A DNA stretch of 64,000 bases from Welwitschia mirabilis (GCA_051453625.1 JBOZIK010000001.1:173098436-173162435), one strand, 5' to 3'; positions 1 through 12,779 are shown, counted from the first letter of the stretch. Translations and numbers: made by a program. The notes: generated from the sequence alone by a model not told the origin.

Positions 1-393
1 CATTATTATTTCCACCCCTCCCCTTAAGTTTTTTAAAGAAAAAAAGACTATTTATTACTACAATACCTTGACTTCTATAATATATTAAGGTCTATAAATT
101 ATGTTCCCTTATGATTAAGGACCAGTTAGTAATTTTAAATAAGAAATTAGGGATTCTATTATAGCATAAGTAAACATAATTCTTATTCTCTTATATATAT
201 TCTAAAGGTATTTTAGAGTTTACCAAAACCACTAAATATTTTAGAGGTAAATCTTAATCATAAACATGCTTTAAACAGTAATTATAAATTATATTAAGTT
301 AGTTGACCTCTTCTAATGAAAATTAGAAATAATTATTTACCAAACAATCTATCATATAAATCTTAACTAAGTAAGAAACAATCCCCTAAATAA
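1..393. other. AT-rich flank, nothing recognised
   Basis: This stretch precedes the first LTR. It is AT-rich, has stops in all frames, and shows no protein motif, repeat partner or RNA gene that I can identify. Confidence 0.5.
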
Positions 394-1765
394 AATATTT
401 CAATAAAAAATTAACATTCCAATAAAGTATATTTAATTTAGTTAGTATAGCAAAAGATATTAAAATAATTGTTTTATCATACAATTATGTCTTTTTCCAA
501 TTTTATACATCATTTATGAAATTACAAACTTACTCATAACATGTTTAGATTAATTTCTACTTTTTGGAGTACATGCTGTAAAATGAAGAAATTCTATTAA
601 AAAATACTCACACAATGATCCAAGTCATCGATAACATTCATTTTTCAAGATAGAATGAGTATAAAGCTATGTTCTTACATCTTTATAAGAAGTTCATCAC
701 ATTTCACTTATGAGCTTAATCAGAAATTAAATTAGAAATAATTCTTAACTTTGACAACATGTGGTAGAGGCATGAAATAACATGTCACAGTGACATGTAG
801 TAGTAATGAAAATAATGAAATGAAGAACACATGGCATAGTGTCCAATGGTAATAGCATATTATCATTTCTTTTTAAGGCTACATGACAAAATTTGTAACC
901 TTTCCTAATGTAACTAACCAAAAGTATAACCTCATTTATATAACTACCATTAACCACTATAAGCCAAAGATTACTAAGCCTTCCATTATTTCTAAAAGCA
1001 CTTTAATTCTTCATCTTAAAAGATATTTATTTGGAAAGGCATAGTGGAAATACTTAGAGAAGTAGAACATCATGGATTTTTGAGCACCTCTATTGGGAGC
1101 AGACTTGTTTTGAGCTAGTTTGAGGAGTCTATTTCAAGATTATATTTCTCTTTTAATGTAATATACTATATAAATTAATACAAGAATAAGTTATTTATTT
1201 TTTAATTTCTAATACATGTTAACATGATACTTTTAATCCTTAGGTAAGATTCTTTCTTGTTTCAATTTTATAATAGTTGTTCATTATTTAATTTCGAGTG
1301 CATGCTAACATAATACTTTTAATTCTTAGATGATACTATATTACTAAGGTCTTTTAAACTAAGTGAATTCTTTAAAGTTAATGTTTTGATTATAGTCACT
1401 AGTATGTTATAAATCCTAAGTATATTTGTCCTTACTTTCTATGTTGAAAAAAGGGCTATGAATGACTAAAGTAACTATTAAATTCATTAACACTCATATG
1501 ATAAATAAGATTATATTATCATGTGTAATTCATTATGACTTGATGTTCTAATCTTATGTTTTAGGAATTATAGGAAATCATTGGAAGTGAAGTTAAGATA
1601 TGAATAACAAAACAAGCTATACCTTTATAGCATGTTCATTTCCCTATGTCTCCAAGTAAAGTTTACCAAAATTTTTAAAATTCATTTTACATTTTACTAT
1701 TTTTTATTAAAAGATTAAATTAAATGTATTCAGTTTAACATAAATATCTCCATGAAAAAATGATA
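394..1765 (+). repeat. 5' LTR of element A
   Basis: It aligns with 8426-9830 through many blocks, for example AAAATTAACATTCCAA near the start, TATGTTCTTACAT, ACATGGTAGAGG-like and GGCTACATGACAAAATTTGTA in the middle, and GATTAAATTAA near the end. The right edge is placed where TGATATCAGGTCC begins. That string resembles the start of a primer-binding site complementary to an initiator tRNA-Met (TGGTATCAGAGC), but it is degraded and the assignment is an inference. The TATA region that is intact in the 3' copy is mutated here. Confidence 0.75.
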
Positions 1766-3009
1766 TCAGGTCCTTATCTAGTTTATTTAATGTTTGCATT
1801 TTACCATAATGAATAATATAATTTCATCACTAATGTATTTTAGGTAATACTTCCAAGGATATTAACATGATATCCTTTCAAAGATATGTAATTTTTATTT
1901 ATTACAATTTTTAATATATTTTTTTTAGTTTTCTGGTGGTTGATACTGATCCTTCACTAGTGAAACTAAAAATCATTTTTTTAATACTAATTTATTTCTT
2001 TTTTCCCCTAGTGATAACTATTGGTCCTTTTCTAGTGATACCTACTCTAGTATAATTTTAAATTTTTCTTATTTTTTAGCTCTAATCAAAACATATTTTA
2101 ATATCAGATATTTTTTTATTATAGATCTGATGATGTTTTTATAGGTTACAGTCAAAATAAGGATCAGAAAATTTTAAAAACTAAATTAAAGCTTTAAATT
2201 TATGTGTTTTCTATTTTTTTTTGTAAGTTTGTTAATAATGTATTTTAATTCTATTCTATTATTATAATTCCTAATAAAATTTTTTAAATCAAAAATTTAG
2301 ATTTTAATTTTCATAGGTTTTATTCTATATTTTCTATTATTGTTGTTTTCTATTAAAATTTTTTATCATCTCATAATGCTAAATATTTTTAGTGAATATT
2401 ACAAGCCTATGATTCTTTTCTTAAGCCATAATTATTAAACTAACTATTACTACTACCTTTCATGATTGATACTACTGAAATTTCTATGTAGAAGCCTTCA
2501 AAATTTGGCTAAACCTTTGTAAATTGTTAAAAACAATTTTATGATCCATAACTCTCCTAAAGTTTATTTGAAACTTACATTTCTTATATATGGAATGAAT
2601 TAGATCAACTAATTAGAAATACTTTTAAGAATAATATGTATCCTAACATTGAAGGTAACAAAGAATAGAAACTTTCATCTAAAAACCAACCTTATAAGAA
2701 TCCCAAAGGAGAACAAATGTCCAATTTTAAATGATAAAACTAATATGATGGATTTGGTTTTGAATGTCCTTTCAATATACCCTAGTTAAATTTAGAACTA
2801 TTAGACAACATATTGCCTACAACCTTAGTTAATAAATAACTTAAAACATTGACAAAAATATATGTAAAAATCAACCCAATAACTAACCCCTAAGCAAATC
2901 TTGCATAATTATTTACAATGCTAGTACTTATAACTCATCTCATATATTATCCAATTATCAGTAGCATAAATTTAGAATTCAAATCATCTACCATCCAGAT
3001 TCCCTATTA
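1766..3009 (+). other. Element A leader region before gag
   Basis: Untranslated-looking internal leader between the 5' LTR and gag. It has T-rich runs and repeated short blocks of the type CTAGTGATACC followed by TATT-rich sequence (around 1940-2050). Similar blocks recur in the leaders of element B (12080-12290) and element C (30400-30500), so the leader is shared by the family. No open frame is recognisable. Confidence 0.5.
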
Positions 3010-3530
3010 TTTTCATGGCTTAGAATTTGAAGACCCTGATTTGTACCTTAAGCAATTTGAATGTTTGCTATCTATTCTATCCTAATACCCTAACACTCAA
3101 GATACCATTAGATCCATCATTTTCTTGTTATCCTTGAAAGAAAAAGCTAAATCTTGGATCTACATTCTTATATTCCTATTAACTAGAACATAGGATAATT
3201 TAAATAAAAATTTCATTTTTAATTCTTTTTCCAAACCATAAAACAAATGATTTAATATGAAAGATTATGAATTATCAACCAAAGGATCATGAAACTTTCT
3301 TCTAAGCCTTAGAGATGTTTACGGATTTAATTTAGAAATGCCTATAACATTGGTTGAAGTTAAGAATAAAAACTAATTTCTTTTATAATAGATTATATAC
3401 CAATAATAGTCAATTAGTTACAATGATAAGTATAGGTAATTTTCTAACTATTGCACTAGATGAAATATAGGATTATCTCAAAATAATGGTGAAAGCTCTA
3501 GGAACTAGAAGAAACTAATTGATTAAAATA
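3010..3530 (+). pseudogene. Element A gag remnant
   Basis: The plus strand reads LEFEDPDLYLKQFE, then EKAKSWIY, then after frame changes NYQPKDHETFF and NNSQLVTMISIGNFL. These are the blocks of the plant gypsy retrotrans_gag (capsid) domain in the expected order: the N-terminal 'EDP..HL..F' segment, the 'KA..WL' segment, the 'ETF..A..RFKDL' segment and the C-terminal 'R..V....G.F' segment. Stops (TAA/TAG) and at least one frameshift interrupt it. The homologous gag in element C (31440-31960) shows the same blocks. The gene is dead. Confidence 0.7.
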
Positions 3531-4584
3531 GATCTAATCATCTATTAGATCCATTAGCATTTTTAGAGTCTTAGATAATTTTAATATTAATAATTAAGTA
3601 GATGAATTATTAATAAGAATATAACTCTTTCGACATCATTCAAATAATCAAATTGTACTCCACAATACCTTGTCTACTACCTAAATTCTCATAGAATACT
3701 TGAGTGTTCTTCTATGTTCATCTTCTAAAAAACTATAAATGAACAAGTTAATATCATAGAATACCAATGGTAGGGTACTAAAATAGCCCAAATTCAAAAA
3801 CTTACAATTATAAATGGAGGAATCATCCTAATTTTTCTTAAACATAAAAAACATCCCATGACCAAAATTATGTTAGTTAATTAAAAACCTCATTTCTATT
3901 ATTATCAATTCATCATGAACCATCATTTAAGGAATAATTAAGAAAATGTACAAAAACAAAAATCTAAACTAATCATAATCATGAATAAATCCTTAAAAAG
4001 TACTCTTCTTTCTTGAGAAATATTAAATTAAACATTTAATAATTTTAAATTAAAATTATCTCTTTTGTAAACCAAAGGGAACTTGATAAAATCATCATGA
4101 ACTTATAGCTAGATTAGAAATGAGTTTAATTCATAAAAGAATTAGAGCCTAATAAGATTAAATAAACCAATATCATTCATCTTAAGGGTATGAAATAGTT
4201 GAATAAACATATAGAATAAAATGTAACTTTAAAAAGTGAACTCATAGAAAATAATGAGAAAGACAAGGTTTTAGAATAATCTTTTCTTGTTTGCCAAAAC
4301 TTTCTACCCATCCCATAATAAGTTAGAAAGAAAATATTTTTAAAAAAAAAAATTAGAAGCTTTATAGATTTTCAAAGAGATCAAAATCAATATGCCACTA
4401 TTAGATATAATTAGACAAACTTCCTTTATACAAAATTATTAAAAGATATGTGTAAAATTAATAGAAAGATGCATATTAAGAAAAAGTATTATTTAGACTT
4501 GTAGATAAGTGCAATTCTTTAAGGTTCAATACCTTCTAAATATAAATATCTTAGTTGGCTAACAATCACAATCACAACTAGAGA
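3531..4584 (+). other. Element A region between gag and protease, no motif readable
   Basis: In related elements this position holds the gag C-terminus and zinc-knuckle region. Here it is too decayed for a CCHC motif to be read. Short A-rich runs are present (for example near 4336-4352). No other feature was seen. Confidence 0.4.
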
Positions 4585-5104
4585 CAAACATCTTAAGCAA
4601 GCCTTGTTAGATTTGGGAGCAAGCATGAATTTTTTACCCCACTTAGTCTATAAAATACTTGGCCTTAATTATCTTAAAAGGACTAAAGACCTATACATTT
4701 AATAGATACCTCTTTAAAATAATCATTAGGAAATGTTGAATATTTAATTATGTGAACAGGTAGTTACTAGTTTTTAGTAGATTTTATTATGTCAGAAATG
4801 AATGAAATGAAGCATAATTTAGTTCTAGTTATTTTAGATAGGCCTTTTATAGAAGCATTAAATGATATTATTTATTGTAAAATTTTTTACATAAAAATCT
4901 CTTTTAATAAATTAAGAATGGATCTAAATATTTTTAACACTATTGACTTACGAAAAAATAATAATAATGTTGATTTTGCCTATGAAATTCATTATCTTAA
5001 TTCTTATCTTATTAAATTAAACAACTATTCTTCTTATAATGATCTTAATTATTTTGACTCCCCTTTTAAGGACTTGTTAAAAAAGCATAGAAATGTGATA
5101 GGAT
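4585..5104 (+). pseudogene. Element A retropepsin (aspartic protease) remnant
   Basis: The plus strand reads KHLKQALLDLGASMNFLPH, which matches the active-site segment of plant gypsy retropepsins; the usual catalytic D-[ST/L]-G-A core appears as DLGA. After a frame change, an open stretch of 105 codons (4789-5106) carries VILDRPFIEALNDIIYC, the degraded form of the 'ILGRPFLAT.NA.I.C' flap/helix segment, followed by MDLNIFN, the degraded form of '..LNIFN'. A parallel copy lies in element C at 33000-33475. This is the longest open frame in the window. It is a protease C-terminal half and not a separate gene. Confidence 0.75.
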
Positions 5105-6340
5105 GAATCACATCTGATATTAAAAATTTAAACTCTTCTAATTATGTCCCTCATATTCTTTCAAAGTTTTTATATGTATGTGTAGAGTTAATTCTTGAAA
5201 AATGATGTCCATTCTATATCATTTTTGAATAACCAAGTTTTTAAGCCTTATAGCCATGATATCTTTAAATCTTTAATCCCTAACCCTTTTGAAATAGGCT
5301 CTCATGGTAGCACTTCCCAAAGTGAAACCAATTTGTTAACCCCTAAGGATGTTTTTCTCTCTAATAATCATAACTATCATTACCTATTTGAATAACTTCA
5401 TACATTCACCTCATTTCATAATCATCTCATCCTGTATACAAACCATCCATAATTACCATTTATCCATGAGTTCTTAAGACTTGATAATCATGGTTGAAGG
5501 CCTATAGCAAATGAATAATTAATAAGTGATAACCTTATCATTAAAAGTTAGGTAGAACTTATATTTACTTATATTTTTGAAGAAAAGGTTTCTAATGTTT
5601 TTAAATTATCTTATTAAGATTAGTTTTACTTAAGGTCTTTCAATTTGAAAAATATGGTAGAAAAGGGTAGAATAGCTTTTATAGTATGTTTTATGTTTTC
5701 AAGCATTTTATAGGAACAAAATTTTTTTTAATTAGAATAATGAGTTAATAACCCCTCTCATGTGCATAAAAATATTAAAAATTACAAGTAGAAATTAAAA
5801 TAAAATAAAATATCTCTTCTTCAAATGCACATTATGATTTGATCAATCAAATTAGGTTGAGTAAACTACATTAAGGATTTAAACACTTCCTAGCAATGAA
5901 GCTCTAAGAATCTATTTATGACATTTTCAATTACTTTAAAGCTATAGGTGCTCACTAGTAATGTAGGATTGATTTATTCATGAATTAACATGCTTAATTC
6001 TATTGGAAGAAGATTTCATAACACTAGATCCTTAATTTGACCTAAATTCTTAAAACAAGAAATATAGGTAATTATAGAAAAGGTAAAAATTGGAAAGAAA
6101 ATATGGGCTTTAAAGATAATTATGTGATTATTATTTTTAACTTATGTATTTCACATTTTATTAACTAATTTTTGGATTTTTATAGGTTTACTTAGAGGAT
6201 ATCTTATTTGTTTAGGATTGTGATCCATTTACATTTAAAATAAAATATAAAATATTTTTAATAAAAGTGATCCTTAACTTAGATATTCTATCTTTGGTTT
6301 TATTATATTTTATATTTGTGTTTTTTGAAAATTACATTTT
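5105..6340 (+). other. Element A 3' internal segment shared with element B
   Basis: From about 5400 onward this aligns with 14230-15230 of element B. Shared blocks include TTTAGTTTTACTTAAGGTCT (5616 and 14552), GTCAATAACCCCT-like (5744 and 14680), ATCTCTTCT, and a stretch ending in TATTCTATCTTT (6280 and 15205). The segment follows the protease directly, so reverse transcriptase, RNase H and integrase are absent. An open run of 66 codons at 5195-5395 has no recognisable family and may be a chance survivor. Confidence 0.6.
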
Positions 6341-8190
6341 TTAACCATGATATTCTATTAAATAAAATACAATAATAAACACAACTATGTTTTCTCTAAA
6401 AATATCTACTAACTCATGCATTAATCTTTACTGCACTACATCCAAACCATTAATAAGATAAGGTGATTTAACAATCATATTTTACTCTTACATTTATAAA
6501 AACAACCACTTTTTCTTACCTTTTCACTAACCTCATAAGTCCATTGCTTTGTGTATGTCACAATTAATTTAGTATCTGAAATATAACCTCTCTTTCTATT
6601 TCTAACTAGTATCACTACTTATCATTATCCATGCTACTATCATTATTATAAATACTACATCCTGTGTCTTCTCATAATTTTATTTCATATTTATTTGTCC
6701 ATTACAAAATTAGGGTATGAGCTATGTATTGTAGTTTTAAGTTTTATTGCATATCTTACATGAAAAGTTTCTTAAAATATTACTTTTATCACATTTCTTC
6801 AATATTTTTCTCATATTTCATTCCTTCCTTTCTTTTATTTCCTATTATTTCTCTATTTTTCTTTCTTTCTTACTGACTTTTCTAGAAAAATGAATGGAAG
6901 ATAATATGCCTTTATTTATAAAGAACTTTTTAAATCCTTTTAGATATGTTTGCTTCATATTACCTCACCAAAATTGAAACTATAGGTTAGAACTATCTGT
7001 TAAAGTAAGTCAACACATTCTATTATTCTAGACAAGTACTTGAATTTTATAAGAATGTAATATTTGATGATTAAAACCCTTGGGTAATTTACTTATGTAC
7101 TTAATGCGATTTATTTTCCATTTCATTATTTGATATTCAAGCAGTCTTAGGGGTTGAACATTGAAAGCATCTCCCATTTGCTTTAGTAAAAACTTTAGAA
7201 TATTCTTATCATATCTTGGATGTAGAGTCTGATTCCAACAAAGAAGTAACCATTCCATCTAAGTTTTTATATGGAAAAAAAATTCTTTATTTAGATTTAT
7301 CATTCATAATGTATTACTTACATTGCATCTCACTAACATTTATAGTAATCATTTCGATTTCATTAGAATAATAAGCCCTTTGACATAGAAAAAGTCTTAT
7401 TTAGAACCATTACTAATCATGTAGACATGAAAGTAAGCTTTCTTCACCTTTCCTCATTTTAAATATCATTCACAAAACCCTTTACTAAACATTAAATTGT
7501 GAAGGTTGGGAAGAGCTTATATAAAAATATCACATCTAAAAGATTAACCAAGTTTAAAAGTACTAAAATAATAATTAGTTTCTAGGGTAGTAGCAGAAAT
7601 AGAAAGAAAAGAAACAATGGAAGCCAAAGGAAGATATTCATTATGACCCATCTCTCATTCATTTTATTCTTTTATATGTAACTTCATATGTACATCTAAT
7701 AACTTACTACAAAGGCACAAAAGTTGTTAGAGAATTCTCTTATTCTCCTTCTTCTTCTCCTTCTCCTTAACATCCTCACTTTCCTTTTCTTCATCTAATG
7801 AAAAATTTTTGACACAGGTACCATGTGAGTAAAAAATTTGATTAACAAGTTTTGGAGAAAAATAAATAAAATTACAAAACATCAAAAGGACATATTATGA
7901 AAGAAATGAAAAATGGATGAGAAATTAAAACATCTAGTTTTTCATAGAAGAACTTTTGGTTATCACTTACATTTTATTGTATGCATTTAAGTATTTTTTA
8001 TTATAATGTTTTAAAGTCGTTGAATAAAATATTTTCTTGCTAGTTTAAAGTCTCTGCACTATAGATTTCTCTAAATTTTTAAAGTACTTATATCAAAGTG
8101 ATTTTCTAGCTTGTACTATAAAAAGTCATTTAATGAAAGCTATATTTTCAAAAATTTTGACTTTTTTTCAAAAGAATTATATTAAATATT
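6341..8190. other. Segment present in A but absent from B; unidentified
   Basis: This block of about 1.8 kb interrupts the alignment between the A and B 3' regions, so it is either an insertion into A or a deletion from B. It includes a CT-rich tract (6800-6860) and a CTTCTTCTCC-type tract (7740-7790). On the minus strand a run of 76 codons without a stop (7258 down to 7028) begins MEWLLLCWNQTLHPRYD. I do not recognise that protein. No terminal inverted repeats or LTR partner were found at its edges. Confidence 0.4.
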
Positions 8191-8400
8191 TTTTATATTT
8201 TTAGCTTTAAAAATAAATTTTAGTTTTGGTTAGAGCATATGCCATCCATTTTTCATAGAATTTTTTTAAAAATTTATGCCTTATTTGTCAAAAATTGATT
8301 ATAAATTCTTCAAGAGATATATCATTTTTTCATACTTAATTATTTTACTTAGGTAATTTTACAATTTTGATGATTTATTTATCAATGTTTTGATAAGAAA

Positions 8401-8425
8401 ATAGGCGGTTTCTAGTTAGGGGGTG
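8401..8425 (+). other. Polypurine-tract region of element A
   Basis: The string CTAGTTAGGGGGTG lies immediately before the TGTTTACATG start of the 3' LTR. The same arrangement, CTAGTTAGGGGTG before TGTTACCATGG, occurs at 15592-15606 in element B. By position and G-rich composition this is the plus-strand priming site. Confidence 0.6.
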
Positions 8426-9830
8426 TGTTTACATGCAAAAATTAACATTCCAACCAAGTATATTTGATTAATTTAGCATACATGAAGATATTAAATTAGC
8501 CATTTTATCATAAAATTATGTCTTCTACCCATTTATACATGATTTATAAAATTATGAAATTTATCATAACATTTTTAGATTAACTTATGGCTTCTCAAAA
8601 ACATGCTATAAAATGAGCAAACTGCTATAAAAATGCTAGTGCCACCCTCTAGGTTAGTAGCGCTATTGGTTTTTTAGGGAAGAATGAATCCAAAACTATG
8701 TTCTTACATATTTTTAAGACATTCATTAAACTTTACTTGTGGCTTATCTAAAAATTAAATTAGAAATGATCCTCAACTTTGATGATACATGGTAGAGGTA
8801 TAAGGTGACATGTCTACAAGGACATGTGGCAATAACAAGCATAATTACATGGAGGACACATGACATAACATCTATTAGTAATAGAATTATCAAGTAAAGT
8901 TCATATCAACATGTGTTTTTTTATAAAAAGACAAGGAATTCTTTATAAGGCTACATGACAAAATTTGTACTCTTCTAATGTAACCATCCAAAAGTGTAAT
9001 TACCCTTATGTAACTACCACTAACTACTATAAGTTAAAGATTTCTAAGACTTATTTTATCTATAAAAGGGCCTTAATCCCTTGTTATAAAGAATCTTTGA
9101 TTAGTAAAATGTAGTAGAAATACTTGGAGCATTAGGATGTCATGGCCTTTAAAGCACCTTCCTTTAGAGTGGGCTTGTTTCAAGGCTAGTTCAAGGTATT
9201 TATTTTAGCTTTATATTATTCTTTTGATGTAATGTATTTTATAAAGTAATATAAGAATAATTTTTTCATAAAGTAATATAATAACAAGTTTTTCATTCTT
9301 AAATTTATAATGCACATTAACACAATAACGTTAATCCTTAGGTAAAACTCTTTCTTATTTTAATATTATAGTAGTTGTTTATTCTTAAAATTCTATTGTA
9401 CATTAACATAGTACTTTTAATCCTTAGGTCAAACTACATCATCAAGATCTTTCAAAATAAGTGAATACTCTAAAGCTAACTTTTCAGTTATAATAGTTGT
9501 TATGTCATAGATCTTAAATATAGTTTTCCTTACTCTCTATATTCTTGAAGATCTATGAAGGTCTAAAGTAGCTATTAAATTCATTAGCAATCATGTGGTA
9601 AATGATATTATGTAACCACATTCAAGTCATAATGATTTGATGATTTAAGTTTAAGAATTATAAGAAATCGTTAAAAGCAAAGGTGGGTTGTTGGACAAGC
9701 TAATAAAAATCTTTAGATCATGTTCATTTTCATACATCACTAATTAAAGTTTGTCAAAATTTTCAAAACTTCATTTTACTTTTTGTTTGATTTTAATTAT
9801 AGGATTAAATTAATTATACTAAATAAATAT
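8426..9830 (+). repeat. 3' LTR of element A
   Basis: It begins TGTTTACATGCAAAAATTAAC directly after the polypurine region, aligns with 394-1765, and is related more distantly to the LTRs of B and C. A TATA box at 9061-9070 marks the U3/R transition. Homology fades after about 9830, where the 5' copy continues and this one does not, so its end may be deleted or rearranged. Confidence 0.75.
9061..9070 (+). promoter_or_regulatory. LTR TATA box (element A, 3' LTR)
   Basis: TATAAAAGGG is followed by CCTTAA. The equivalent position in the B 3' LTR is TATAAAAAGG plus CCTTAA (16257), and in the C LTR AATAAAGGGGCCTTAA (29586). Conservation across three elements supports a former transcription start region. 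Whether it is active now cannot be judged. Confidence 0.6.
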
Positions 9831-10531
9831 AAATAATTAATCATTTAAACTCTATAAGGAATTAAAAGATTAATTATACTAAATAGGTACTAAGTATATT
9901 TTATAAAACCCTATTACATGATTAATAATCTCAATTGAATTAAAGATGGAAAAGAAAAGAAAATTCAATCATAAGTCAAGTTGCATTCATATATGGTGCA
10001 ATAATTATAGATAATACTAGATTAAAGTGCAAGTCTAAGACAAAACATAAGATACACTAAATGAGATAGTTTTTTTTCCTCTATACATAAGAAGGAAAAA
10101 AAGAAGGCTTATAATAATGACAAGAAAACTTATCATTGCTATTAAAAGTTTGGATATGGTAAGTTTCTAATGAATAATGATTAATGTACTTTAATAAATG
10201 TTAACTACAAGCTATAGTATTAATTACAAATTAATGATAGATAGATGATATATTTATGGATTATTAACCCCTAATGTAGGCTTGTCTTTCATAGCTCTTA
10301 TTAGAGTTAAATTTATTTAGTTCTATATCCTTATAAAAAAATGGATAGTAATATAGATTCTTGAGGGGTGTGGCATAGATACATAGTTCTTAGTTATCAT
10401 GAACTTATTTAGCATTAGGATTTAATATTAATATATTACTTTAGATGTAATTTGTTTATTTTAAAATTTAAAATCCACTTTAATTCATAACACTAGTAGC
10501 ATTATGGTCTAAAGAATTCTAAGAAATCATA
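9831..10531. other. Spacer between elements A and B
   Basis: About 700 bp of AT-rich sequence with no readable protein motif. A short direct repeat, ATTAATTATACTAAATA, occurs at about 9808 and 9871, close to where the A LTR alignment ends. Confidence 0.45.
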
Positions 10532-11965
10532 GGTTTTAACATGTAAAAATTACATGTATATTAGGTGTTTAGGCCAATTTATTATAAATGAAGACATAAT
10601 TTTATTGTTTTAATCATAAACTATATCTTCTATTGTTTTTAACACAAAATTTAATATTATGTTATTCTTCATGATAATTGTAGATCTTTAGCCATATTTT
10701 GCAAAACATGATGGATAATAGACATAATTCCATATAAAATAATAATGGCAAGTGAGACATAAGGTGGTGACACATAGTAATAGCATTGAAAGACATGTGG
10801 TAAATGCATGTGAAGGTGGCATTAAAGACATATACCAATAGCACTAGATAGTAGAGGAATCCAACCCAAAAGGACATGTGTTAAATTCATCATCATAAAG
10901 ATTCCACCTAATACTATATGATTATTTCCACTAAACACTACAAGACAACCTCCACCAAATGCTAAATGACAAAGATTCTACCTAATGCTAGAAAAAAAAA
11001 TCTTACCTACCTAATACTATAATATAACCTCCACCAAATTCCATAAGATACAATCTCATCTACCTAATGCTAAATGATGAATATTCTATCTAATACTACA
11101 AGCTAATAGCTTGCAGCCATTCCTCTTCTAGCTAACACTCTAATACAATAGTTTGTAGCAACCCTTACATCCATCTCTTCTTATACAACAGTCTTAAACC
11201 CTTTAGTGTAATCATCGTTTGATTGGCATACTTGGATTAGACCTAGAGGATTGGATGTCATGGTGTTCTAATACTCTTTCTTGAGGGTAGAATGCTCAAG
11301 TCTAATTAATGAGTTCTTCTTATTTTTCTCCTTCATTGATGTAATGTATTTCTTTTAATTTTAATAAATAATTGGTTTAAATTCTTTTATTATTTATGCA
11401 TAGTGTCAATTGATATTAGTAATGTTTAAGTAGAACTAGTTCTTAAAGTAGGCCTTATTCTTTTATTCTTAATATGTAGTAAAATGGTATTAGTAATCTT
11501 TAATTAAAGTTTACTTAATTATCAAATTATTTCGAATGTGTGAGTTATCTATATTTACTTTTATTATTTGTAGTCACTATTGTTTGATGGATCTTATGCA
11601 CTTTAATTCATACTTTCCATGTTTATAAAGGGCTATGAAATATCAAGATGACTGGATAACTCACTAACACTCATGTGAAAAATGAGATTATTCCTTTATG
11701 TGAAGCCTTAATAACTTGATAATTTATTGTATGTTTTAGATATAGAAATATTTGGATCAAAGGCAGAGAATTGAATGAATTGCTAGGTCCTTGGATTATT
11801 TCTATTCCCTTGCATTACTGATTAAAGATTACTTTCTTTCTCTAAAATTCTAATTTTCTACTTGTTTGAGTTTTATTATAAGTAAAATTATTATAGGACT
11901 TTGATTAATTTATGTCCTACATTCTTATGAAAGAATGATACTGAGTATTTTACTTAGTTTAAATT
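10532..11965 (+). repeat. 5' LTR of element B
   Basis: It aligns with 15606-17045. Long shared strings include GTTATTCTTCATGATAATTG, CATAGTAATAGCATT and GCATAGT-flanked AT-rich sequence. The alignment continues a little past ATGATA (11935) into ACTTAGTTTAAATTA, which sets the approximate right edge. The TATA box position reads TATACAACA (11183), a mutated form of the one in the 3' copy. Confidence 0.8.
10900..11135 (+). repeat. Degenerate tandem repeats in the U3 of the B 5' LTR
   Basis: Units of roughly 30-40 bp are built around CTACCTAATGCTA plus a segment like ACAAGATAGAATCTTAT or CAAATGCTATAAGACAACCTC. Several consecutive variants can be read. The same array is present in the 3' LTR at about 15965-16245, so it belongs to the LTR. 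Unit count and period need a tandem-repeat program to be exact. Confidence 0.65.
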
Positions 11966-12779
11966 AGAACATTGTACTATAATAAACATACTTTAACATC
12001 ATTATTAGGGATGTATTGATAGAGTAATTTTTCAAGAGCATAATTATTTTTCAAGTAATTTTTAGTTAGATTTTATCTTTCTAGTGGGGTTATTAGTCCT
12101 CTCCAGTGATACCCAAACTGGTCCATTTTCCTTTTCTTTTATATGTTCATTTATTTTTTTAGTGATTAATATTAGTTCTTTTTTAGTAATACCCAAACTA
12201 ATTCTTTTTGTTTTTCTTTTAAGTTTTATTTTCTTTTCCTTCTAGTAGTAGGTATTAGTTCATTTTCAGTGACATCTAAACTAGTTTAAATTATTAACTT
12301 TAATTATATTTTTAACATCTAAAACTTTATTTTTATATTATATATTTTTTTGTTGTAAGTTTAATGAATTTCCTGCAAGTGAATAGATCCTAAGATCATG
12401 ATTTTCTATATTAGACTCTAACAATTTGTGTGTTTTATGTGTTTGTTGGTTTCTGTAAATTCTCTATACATTTTTTAGTTCCATTAGTTTTCATTTCTAT
12501 TAAAAGTTTTAGAAAACTTAGAAATGTTAGGTTTATTTTCCTACATTATAAAATTTAACTTTTAAATTTTTTTAAGTTTGTATTAGCTTTTTCTAAGATT
12601 TTGTAATTTGAACCAGGGTGCACTATGATTTTCTTAAACTTAAAACAAGAGTTGGGCTTTAAATCCATTTTAGATATCTTTCAATTTGAATCTTATCTAG
12701 CCCTATAGTCTACAAAATAAAACCAATTCAAATGCACTAGAGATAACTTTATTAGATTTAAAAAGACCTTTAAAATATT
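11966..12779 (+). other. Element B leader
   Basis: Leader between the 5' LTR and the gag-like region. It carries the repeated CTAGTGGGG/CAGTGATACCCAAACT-type blocks (12080-12290) that also occur in the leaders of A and C. No coding signal was seen. Confidence 0.5.

Larger units (their letters stand above)
394..9830 (+). mobile_element. Element A: decayed Ty3/gypsy LTR retrotransposon lacking most of pol
   Basis: Two related LTRs (about 394-1765 and 8426-9830) flank an internal region with a gag remnant near 3010-3530 and a retropepsin remnant at 4585-5104. Their layout and residues resemble plant Athila/Tat-type gypsy elements. After the protease the sequence passes directly into a 3' segment shared with element B. 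No reverse transcriptase, RNase H or integrase motif can be read in any frame between 5107 and 8425. By eye the two LTRs differ at roughly one base in four or five, so the insertion is old. The 5' boundary is fuzzy because the terminal TG is not preserved there. The 3' boundary is uncertain because the last part of the right LTR no longer aligns. No target duplication could be defined. Confidence 0.75.

Noticed and set aside
745-957. 70-codon minus-strand open run
   Set aside because: It lies inside the element A 5' LTR, has no protein family and is opposite transcribed LTR sequence; chance frame.
10662-10877. 71-codon minus-strand open run
   Set aside because: It lies in the U3 of the B 5' LTR and is not conserved as an open frame in the 3' LTR.
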